A DNA stretch of 8,758 nucleotides, from the NCBI GenBank assembly GCA_905215275.1, contig CAJMPE010000076.1, positions 1 to 8,758 of the forward strand, read 5' to 3'. The stretch is from an uncultured bacterium (lineage in GTDB: Bacteria; Actinomycetota; Coriobacteriia; Coriobacteriales; Coriobacteriaceae). Positions 1-4,192 of the stretch are shown here, piece after piece (positions within the stretch are counted from its first letter, which is position 1; the number at the start of each line of letters is the position of its first letter). Below the pieces are notes generated by a model, which saw nothing but the letters and a program-made list of their open reading frames with translations, was not told the origin of the DNA and did no database searches. The translations under genes and the position numbers were made by a program.

Positions 1-344
1 TCGGCCATGTGCGGGTCGGTATCGGGGAAGAGCACCATGGCAAACGCGCCGATGGTTGCGACTGCCATAAGGAAGCTCTCGTCGAAGGCCTTGCCGCGGC
101 GGATGTTACTGAATGCCTTTTGCAGTACGTCGTAGCCGGCAATCAAAAACGGCACGAGGAACAGCACAAAGCTGGCGTAGATGTCGCCCGGGGTGCCGAA
201 TGCGGCGGCGAGGGTGCCAAGCTCATCGAGGGCGTACACCACGGCAAAAATGCCCAGCGCTACCAGGATGCGGTTGCGCTTATGCTCGAGTGACTCTTTT
301 TTCTTGCGCTTCTTCTTTTTCTTTTTGGGGTCGGCGGTGACCAT
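1..344 (-). CDS. Heavy-metal P1B-type ATPase, N-terminal part (3' end cut by window edge)
   Basis: This open frame starts at an ATG at 344-342 and runs off the left edge, giving 114 residues. A strong ribosome site (TGGGAGGA) lies about 7 bases upstream. Residues 7-16 are a basic tract of nine lysines and one arginine. Two membrane segments follow at about 25-43 and 56-75. Next comes the stretch NIRRGKAFDESFLMAVATIG, which is characteristic of CadA/ZntA-type zinc, cadmium and lead exporters just after the second helix. The catalytic DKTG and the metal-binding CPx motif would lie outside the window. Full-length relatives usually carry one or more HMA domains at the N-terminus; this one has none, and a separate HMA protein is encoded just upstream. 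The expected role is ATP-driven export of a divalent metal across the cytoplasmic membrane. The family is fairly certain; the metal is inferred from the repressor type. Confidence 0.85.
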   Translation of the reverse strand, partial: MVTADPKKKKKKRKKKESLEHKRNRILVALGIFAVVYALDELGTLAAAFGTPGDIYASFVLFLVPFLIAGYDVLQKAFSNIRRGKAFDESFLMAVATIGAFAMVLFPDTDPHMA

Positions 345-368
345 GACTCGTATCCTCCCATTTGAATG

Positions 369-386
369 TATGAACACTCGCTCATA
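369..386 (-). promoter_or_regulatory. ArsR-type operator upstream of the P-type ATPase gene
   Basis: The 18 bases TATGAACACTCGCTCATA form an imperfect inverted repeat (7-4-7, one mismatch). They match the two operators at the repressor promoter in 16 of 18 positions. The site ends 25 bases before the pump start codon. A possible promoter overlaps it on the minus strand (TTGCCG at 413-408, TTATAT at 389-384, 18-base spacer), but this is only a weak match. The site suggests that the repressor controls the pump gene directly as well as through the upstream promoter. Confidence 0.75.
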
Positions 387-400
387 TAATTTCGCGAGCA

Positions 401-423
401 AAGGCCGCGGCAAGCGCGGCCTT
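401..423 (-). terminator. Hairpin between the HMA gene and the pump gene, possible terminator or attenuator
   Basis: A perfect 9-bp stem (AAGGCCGCG / CGCGGCCTT) with a 5-base loop starts about 21 bases after the stop codon of the small HMA gene. On the minus strand it is followed only by a short TGCTCG stretch, so the U-tract is poor. It may reduce read-through into the pump gene, which would fit with that gene having its own operator. It could also be an mRNA-processing or stability element. Confidence 0.45.
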
Positions 424-444
424 GCGGGTCAGCGTATGCGCAGG

Positions 445-663
445 CTAGAGAATGATCTCGCAGTCCGGCTCGGCGTCGGCGGTGAACTCCACGACACGGT
501 CGAGGACCTCCTCGAACTCGGCGTCGTCGGCCTCGAGCGTCAATTTCTGGGTCATAAAGTTGACGGACACGGATTTGACGCCCTCGAGTTTGGCCAGCTC
601 GTCCTGAAGCTCGCGCGCACAGTTGGCGCAGTCGATCTCGTCGAGCTTAAACTGCTTTTTCAT
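445..663 (-). CDS. Free-standing heavy-metal-associated (HMA/CopZ-like) protein
   Basis: This is a 72-residue protein of the usual size for a single HMA (ferredoxin-like) domain. The metal-binding motif is at residues 11-16 (DCANCA, Cys12 and Cys15). It is followed by the typical helix (RELQDELAKLEGV) and the strand-rich part SVSVNFMTQKLTLEA. A third Cys (68) sits near the C-terminus in PDCEIIL. The protein is strongly acidic: 19 Asp/Glu against 8 Lys/Arg. The start is supported by AGAAAGGAA about 8 bases upstream. It lies 63 bp after the repressor gene and just before the ATPase gene. This suggests a cytoplasmic metal carrier, or a detached N-terminal domain, for that pump. CopZ-type copper chaperones share the fold, but the DCANC motif and the zinc-type repressor favour Zn/Cd/Pb. 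The substrate is an inference. Confidence 0.88.
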   Translation of the reverse strand: MKKQFKLDEIDCANCARELQDELAKLEGVKSVSVNFMTQKLTLEADDAEFEEVLDRVVEFTADAEPDCEIIL

Positions 664-726
664 GGTGGGTTCCTTTCTCTGTGTTGGCGACCTGGGTGCC
701 GGTCGCGTTGATACCGTGGTTGGTTG

Positions 727-1092
727 CTATTCGCAGATATGGCTCATGCCCTGGTTGAGCATGGTGTAGACATGATCGTCGGCAAGCGAGTAGAGGATGT
801 TGCGGCCGTCGCGGCGGAACTTGACCAGGTGCGACTGCTTAAGCGTGCGCAGCTGGTGCGATACTGCCGACTGCGAGGTTGCGGTCGCCCCGGCGATGTC
901 GGCCACGCAGAGCTCGCGGCCCATGAGGGCATAGAGAATCTTGATGCGCGTGGTGTCGCTGAAGACCTTGAACAGGTCGGCCAAGTCGTACAGCAACTCC
1001 TCGTCGGGAAGGTCCTCGGGCGAGCAGGTGGTGGGGATCACGGGTTCGGTGGCCTCGATGTCAGTCTTTGTTTCATCAGCGTGGTCGCTCAT
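727..1092 (-). CDS. ArsR/SmtB-family metal-responsive repressor
   Basis: This 121-residue winged-helix repressor resembles SmtB, ZiaR and CzrA. Residues 36-60 hold the conserved LADLFKVFSDTTRIKIL stretch. Residue 60 begins ELCVADIA, and the recognition helix is around SQSAVSHQLRTLK (73-85). The C-terminal helix has Asp105, His107, His118 and Glu121, with exactly the spacing (i, i+2, i+13, i+16) of the zinc-sensing alpha-5 site in SmtB. Cys62 of the ELC motif and an N-terminal Cys23 are present, but the second Cys of a CadC-type ELCVCD site is Ala64, so the alpha-3N site is incomplete. The protein should leave DNA when zinc (or a similar metal) binds. It is first in the operon, has a GAAAGGA ribosome site, and starts right after its own operators, so autoregulation is expected. 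Confidence 0.93.
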   Translation of the reverse strand: MSDHADETKTDIEATEPVIPTTCSPEDLPDEELLYDLADLFKVFSDTTRIKILYALMGRELCVADIAGATATSQSAVSHQLRTLKQSHLVKFRRDGRNILYSLADDHVYTMLNQGMSHICE

Positions 1093-1107
1093 TGCAACAT
1101 CCTTTCA

Positions 1108-1125
1108 TATGAACATGCGCTCATA
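1108..1125. promoter_or_regulatory. ArsR operator 2, downstream of the promoter
   Basis: TATGAACATGCGCTCATA is an imperfect 7-4-7 palindrome. It lies between the -10 box and the ribosome site of the repressor gene, at about +7 to +24 of the expected transcript. It resembles the TATGAAC/GTTCATA operators known for SmtB/ZiaR/CzrA-type repressors. Confidence 0.8.
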
Positions 1126-1138
1126 TAACTTGCTTCCG

Positions 1139-1166
1139 ATTATATGAGCGCATGTTCATATGTCAA
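1139..1166 (-). promoter_or_regulatory. Consensus sigma-70/sigma-A promoter of the metal-efflux operon
   Basis: On the minus strand, TTGACA (1166-1161) and TATAAT (1144-1139) are both exact consensus hexamers with a 16-bp spacer. The expected start of transcription is near 1132, giving a leader of about 40 bases to the ArsR start codon. The spacer is filled by operator 3. Such a strong promoter under tight repression is typical of metal-efflux operons. Confidence 0.85.
1143..1160. promoter_or_regulatory. ArsR operator 3, filling the -35/-10 spacer
   Basis: TATGAGCGCATGTTCATA is the exact reverse complement of operator 2. It spans the whole spacer and reaches two bases into the -10 box, so a bound repressor would block RNA polymerase directly. 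Confidence 0.82.
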
Positions 1167-1268
1167 TAACGTTCAGGTAATTCGTCGTACAAAATGATGA
1201 GGAAAAGCGGACGAGATCCCGGACTAAGCGGTTTTGATTAGCGATGCCGGGGTGGGTGCCCCTGCGCC

Positions 1269-1293
1269 GTGCAAAAATTGGAGTATTCTGCAA
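1269..1293 (+). repeat. Motif copy A: GTGC..AATTG.GAGTATTC
   Basis: This is the plus-strand copy of a motif found three times around the nuclease gene. It reads GTGCAAAAATTGGAGTATTC and is followed by TGCAAC. It is the inner part of the left arm of the 249-bp element. Confidence 0.7.
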
Positions 1294-1458
1294 CGATAGG
1301 GGGTCTGTTAATCTATCGCGGGCCAAATAATGTAGTTCAAGAGCTATCTTAGGGTGTTAAACCGATGAGTTCTTCCTCAAATGTTGCCTAACGTTCTCAC
1401 GCAAGAGTGATTTCGCTTCACATTTGGATCCACTCGAGGGTGATGGACACCCGACCCT

Positions 1459-1481
1459 GCTGAATACTCGCAATTTTGCAC
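1459..1481 (-). repeat. Motif copy B: GTGC.AAATTGCGAGTATTC
   Basis: The minus-strand copy reads GTGCAAAATTGCGAGTATTC and then AGC. It lies 30 bases past the stop codon of the nuclease gene, in the same orientation as that gene and as copy C upstream of it. Confidence 0.7.
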
Positions 1482-1511
1482 GTCGCTAGGGTACCCACCT
1501 TGTTAGTCGGC

Positions 1512-2702
1512 CTAGTTTCCGGCCCCGAAGACCCTGCCCTCGGGCGTGAAGCTGCTTGTTTGGTTGAGTGATGGGCTGCCTGGTTCGACGATTTGCATGT
1601 CATCGATTGCCGGAGCCTCGTTAATCGTCGGATCGTCCAATGTGATGCTTTCGAGCATTGCTTTTTCGAGATCGATTCGTTGACGCTCTTCGGAATCCTG
1701 GCGAAGCTCCTCCTGGATTCGTTTCTTCTCCTCAATAAACCTTCTGAGCACAAACAGTCTCAGGTCCTCTTGCATGATTTGAAAGTCTTTTGGCAAACGC
1801 GAGGGGCGTATACCTTCTTTTCTTTGGATTGCCTCCATGACCCTAACGAAAGAGCTGGCATGCATAAAGGAATAACGGCTGACGGTGATGATTCCGTACC
1901 CCATGGACGCAAGTGCGTTCTTGCGTTCTTCGTCGATGGCGCGGTCTTCTTCCGCGTCGTGATAAAAACCGTTGTATTCAATATCTGTTCGAGATTTCTT
2001 CAGATATGCATCCATAAAGAACTTTTTGCGTCTCGTGAGATTTTTTGCGGCAGCGGTGACCTGTACCTCGTAATCGGTCTCAATTCCCTTAATACCAAGT
2101 CCACCTTCGCTTTTGGGCAGCGTAAGCATCATGACAAAGGCCGTTTCCATGGGAGAGCGGCATCCATCGCGTACACATTGAATAGCCTTTCGGGCAAGGG
2201 CCAAACCATCGCATCTGGTAATGGAATTAAAGAACTGTTTTAACCTCTCGGTCGAGGTAAGTGGGAAACGCTCGGTATAAGAGGTAGAAGAACCGGTTCC
2301 AAGGGAATAGGCGCCGCACAGTTCAAAGTAGTACTCCACTAGTTCGCGAAAAGAAAGATAGGTGGCAGCCTGAAGCGCGCAAAGCTCAACGCCAACAACG
2401 AAGATGCCATCTTTGAGCTCTATAAAGCGTGAGTTCGAGAATCGTTTTGAAGAAACGTGGCATTGACAGTTCATTGCATAGCGCGCATTCCTGCGATCAA
2501 ACGCCATCACCTCGAGGGAATCATTTGCGCCGAGGGAAACATCATGTTTGGTGAGCCATTCTGCGGCTGCGTCAAGGAGCGTTTCGGTGGGACATGATCC
2601 GTAAATCGCGGCAGGACTACAGGACTCGATGCCTTTCGCAGACACCGAATGCGCGGCCTGGTAGACCGCTTTTGCCGTGGTATGTGACAATACGATACTC
2701 AT
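1512..2702 (-). CDS. Putative PD-(D/E)XK endonuclease of the DUF559/Vsr-like type
   Basis: This 396-residue protein belongs to a type I recall as common and multi-copy in coriobacteria, with no assigned role. Residues 1-180 form an uncharacterised N-terminal region with conserved-looking stretches such as FVVGVELCALQAATYLS and ELCGAYS. Residues 183-187 (SPMET) begin a nuclease-like domain. FFMDAYLKKSRTDIEYNG (228-245) gives the acidic pair Asp231 and Glu242, with Glu186 as the likely third acidic residue. HDAEEDR..DEERKNALASMGYGIITVSR (248-276) matches the DUF559 helix and last strand. Residue 244 is Asn where IEYDG is usual. Residues 314-352 are a charged, probably coiled helix. The tail is acidic and probably disordered. 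No good ribosome site precedes the ATG; I kept that start because the N-terminus MSIVLSHTTA looks family-typical. The GC content is lower than in its neighbours, suggesting transfer. Nuclease activity is an inference from the motifs. Confidence 0.78.
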   Translation of the reverse strand: MSIVLSHTTAKAVYQAAHSVSAKGIESCSPAAIYGSCPTETLLDAAAEWLTKHDVSLGANDSLEVMAFDRRNARYAMNCQCHVSSKRFSNSRFIELKDGIFVVGVELCALQAATYLSFRELVEYYFELCGAYSLGTGSSTSYTERFPLTSTERLKQFFNSITRCDGLALARKAIQCVRDGCRSPMETAFVMMLTLPKSEGGLGIKGIETDYEVQVTAAAKNLTRRKKFFMDAYLKKSRTDIEYNGFYHDAEEDRAIDEERKNALASMGYGIITVSRYSFMHASSFVRVMEAIQRKEGIRPSRLPKDFQIMQEDLRLFVLRRFIEEKKRIQEELRQDSEERQRIDLEKAMLESITLDDPTINEAPAIDDMQIVEPGSPSLNQTSSFTPEGRVFGAGN

Positions 2703-2844
2703 GGTATATATCGTGTCAGCTAATGCTGCGTTGATGGCGCTGAGTGGAAAAGTCGTTTTAGAGGTCTAACCAAATGCTGTCCAAAAGCTTGACGCAATTA
2801 TGGGTTGGTACGCCCTAAATAAATGTTTTCGCAGCTCGGCTATA

Positions 2845-2869
2845 GCATAGAAATACTCAATTGCTGCAC
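2845..2869 (-). repeat. Motif copy C: GTGCAGCAATTGAGTATT
   Basis: On the minus strand this reads GTGCAGCAATTGAGTATTTC and then TATGC. It keeps the GTGCA, AATTG and AGTATT blocks of copies A and B. It lies 142 bases upstream of the nuclease start, in the same orientation as the gene. It lacks the GGTGGGT(A/G)CCC extension seen in A and B. Confidence 0.6.
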
Positions 2870-2984
2870 ATTTGGTATCGATGCATCGCCATCCGAACAC
2901 GAATCACGTGTCGGGAAAGTGCCGAAGTAGTTAAAAAATAGGGTTCAGAATTTGTGAAGAGCGGGCCTGCTTGTGGAACGTAGG

Positions 2985-3020
2985 GCGGCCTCGCTGCGGG
3001 GGTTCCCGCTGTGAGGCCGC
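2985..3020 (-). terminator. GC-rich hairpin, likely end of the exonuclease transcript
   Basis: An 8-bp outer stem (GCGGCCTC / GAGGCCGC) and a 5-bp inner stem (GCGGG / CCCGC) are separated by a 3-by-3 internal loop, with a 4-base apical loop. It begins 32 bases after the stop codon of the exonuclease gene. Neither strand has a U-tract after it, so it is either a non-canonical terminator or a 3'-end stabilising structure. Confidence 0.45.
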
Positions 3021-3052
3021 TCGTGAGCAAGCAGTGTTTGTTGCAGACGTTT

Positions 3053-4021
3053 CTACTTGGCAAACAGGTTCTTGAGGTTGAACTCGGCCTGGACGGTACG
3101 GAGCATGAGGTCGGTGTCGTCGAGGCCCAGGTGCTGCTCGTTGGCGTCGGCGGCGAGGGTGCCACGTCGGCGCGCCCAGTTCTCGAGCGCAGCGGGCGCG
3201 GACTCGCGGGGGAGCGAGCGCACGTCGGCGTCCAGGCTGCGGCAGATCTGGCGCGAGTCGATGACGATGATCTTGCCTGCGCGGCGTGCCTCGGCGTAAC
3301 CGTCCAGATGAATCTTGAACCAGCTGTCCTCGAAGGCAGCGTTGTGCGCCATATAGGGATACTTCTTCATGAGCTTGAGCAGCTGCTTTTGCAGCTCCTT
3401 GTTCTCACGGAAGGGCGTTTTGCCGTCGATGTCGTCCCAAGTGATGTGGTGGATATTCGACAGCGGCACGTCCTCGCCGCGATAGATGTCGGGCAGGCCG
3501 CAGTAGTGCGCCTCGGCGTCATGCGGCACGGCGTCGCTGGTGAGCTCCATGATCTCCCAGCCCACGTTGAGGATGTAGCCGCGCTCGGGCGCGCGACCGG
3601 TGGTCTCGATGTCGATGCCCAGCACCGTGCCTTGGATGGGCTTGCGGGCATAGGCTACGCCGAGTGCGTCGCGGTCACCGCGGATCTCGCGCATGACCGA
3701 TGCTGCGGTGCGCTTTTGCATCTTGCCGATGGCGGCGCAGGTGTCGGCGTCGGACAGGCCGCGCGAGAGCGTCGCGGGCGTCACGTTACGTAGACGCGCC
3801 TCGCCAATCTGGTCGCACAGGTCGCGGTTGCGGTCGGCCAGGTCGCGCACGGTAGCAAAGTCGAAGCCGGGGTCGCCCTCGGCGGTAAAGTACTCGGTCT
3901 CGAGCACCTTGAGGGCCTCCTCGCCCTTCTGGCGCTCGGACTCCATGGCGCCGTGATCGCCGTAGATAAACATGGGGATAAACGGCTGGCGTTCGTATTC
4001 GAGTGCTTGCGATACGTTCAT
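3053..4021 (-). CDS. DEDDh 3'-5' exonuclease (DnaQ/RNase T-like domain)
   Basis: This 322-residue protein has a C-terminal exonuclease domain from about residue 132. Exo I is at 135-141 (GIDIETTG region, Asp137 and Glu139). Exo II is at 225-234 (AHNAAFEDSW, Asp232). Exo III is EQHLGLDDTD (295-304) with His297 and Asp302 in the H-x4-D form, so all four metal ligands and the general base are present. Such domains remove nucleotides from 3' ends of DNA or RNA; as a stand-alone protein it may act in repair or RNA trimming rather than as a polymerase proofreader. Residues 1-130 are charged, helical-looking and without a domain I can name. AAGGAG lies 9 bases before the ATG, and a 6-bp hairpin (4040-4054) lies in the leader just upstream of it. 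It is divergent from the transporter gene at 4193. Confidence 0.87.
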   Translation of the reverse strand: MNVSQALEYERQPFIPMFIYGDHGAMESERQKGEEALKVLETEYFTAEGDPGFDFATVRDLADRNRDLCDQIGEARLRNVTPATLSRGLSDADTCAAIGKMQKRTAASVMREIRGDRDALGVAYARKPIQGTVLGIDIETTGRAPERGYILNVGWEIMELTSDAVPHDAEAHYCGLPDIYRGEDVPLSNIHHITWDDIDGKTPFRENKELQKQLLKLMKKYPYMAHNAAFEDSWFKIHLDGYAEARRAGKIIVIDSRQICRSLDADVRSLPRESAPAALENWARRRGTLAADANEQHLGLDDTDLMLRTVQAEFNLKNLFAK

Positions 4022-4102
4022 ATGCTGCTCCTTGGACGGGCCGCGTTACGCGGCTCGGGGTTACTGAGTTGTGGCGAGATGATAGTTTACCATGGGCAAC
4101 TA

Positions 4103-4130
4103 TTGGCACCGCGCCCGGGACAACTACAAT
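4103..4130 (+). promoter_or_regulatory. Probable promoter of the His-rich transporter gene
   Basis: TTGGCA (4103-4108) and TACAAT (4125-4130) are separated by 16 bp. This predicts a start near 4137 and a leader of about 56 bases. A second TACAAT at 4155-4160 follows a TTGACC at 4138-4143, but that spacing (11 bp) is too short for a working pair. The divergent promoter for the exonuclease gene should lie in the same 171-bp gap but is not clear. Confidence 0.5.
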
Positions 4131-4192
4131 ACCCTAGTTGACCGCTAGGACTTTTACAATGCTGCCGAAAGACACGAAAGGTTCCATCCGTC

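Larger units (their letters stand above)
1106..1162. repeat. Perfect 23-bp inverted repeat forming the paired operator region
   Basis: Bases 1106-1128 and 1140-1162 are exact reverse complements, 23 of 23, separated by 11 bases. Each arm contains one 18-bp ArsR operator, so the whole is a duplicated operator in mirror image with its dyad centres 35 bp apart. It could form a hairpin in single strands, but its place over the promoter says operator rather than terminator. Confidence 0.9.
1251..1499. mobile_element. 249-bp MITE-like element with 42-bp imperfect inverted ends
   Basis: Bases 1251-1292 (plus) and 1458-1499 (minus) align in about 36 of 43 columns. Both begin GGTGGGT, continue CCC...GCG.CGTGCAAAA, and end GAGTATTC(T/A)GCA. 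The 165 bases between the arms have no open frame of note. Small size, no gene and inverted termini fit a miniature inverted-repeat element, or a large intergenic repeat unit. I could not find a clear target-site duplication, so transposition is not shown. The right end lies 12 bases from the nuclease stop codon, so it may also serve as that gene's 3' structure. Confidence 0.5.
1163..1511. other. Gene-free stretch between the metal operon and the nuclease gene
   Basis: I see no convincing coding region in these 349 bases. The right two thirds are an element with inverted-repeat ends (1251-1499), described separately. Bases 1163-1166 are part of the -35 box of the metal operon promoter. The rest (about 1167-1250) shows no clear signal. 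A short dyad (GGGTG / CACCC, 1438-1452) lies inside the element. No U-tract terminator was found for the nuclease gene that ends at 1512. Confidence 0.6.
2703..3052. other. Gene-free stretch upstream of the nuclease gene and downstream of the exonuclease gene
   Basis: No coding region is convincing here. It contains motif copy C (2845-2869), a bulged dyad CCGaACACG/CGTGTCGG (2893-2914) with no T-tract on either side, an AT-run (TTAAAAAATA) at 2931-2940, and a GC-rich hairpin at 2985-3020. The promoter of the nuclease gene must lie here, but I find no hexamer pair strong enough to name. GC content rises from about 45% to the higher local level near 2960, which marks the right edge of the island. 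Confidence 0.6.

Noticed and set aside
181..711. Plus-strand frame of 176 codons across the pump and HMA genes
   Set aside because: It covers two minus-strand genes with clear domains and an operator, and has no start signal.
1236..1511. Target-site duplication flanking the 249-bp element
   Set aside because: TTAG occurs on both sides (near 1238 and 1503), but at different distances from the ends and without further identity, so it is not a credible duplication.
1593..2243. Plus-strand open frame of 216 codons over the nuclease gene
   Set aside because: It is antisense to the better supported 396-residue frame. It has no ribosome site and no family-like motif.
1251..2869. Reading the three motif copies as a CRISPR array
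   Set aside because: The copies are in mixed orientation, unevenly spaced (about 165 bp and 1.4 kb) and imperfect, with no cas genes.
2893..2914. Bulged dyad CCGaACACG/CGTGTCGG as a terminator
   Set aside because: No T-tract follows on either strand, and no gene ends close by.
3011..3793. Plus-strand open frame of 260 codons
   Set aside because: It is antisense to the exonuclease gene, which has all its catalytic motifs.
4022..4192. Possible manganese (yybP-ykoY) riboswitch before the transporter
   Set aside because: The family is sometimes linked to this riboswitch, but the expected leader is only about 56 bases and I do not find the conserved elements.
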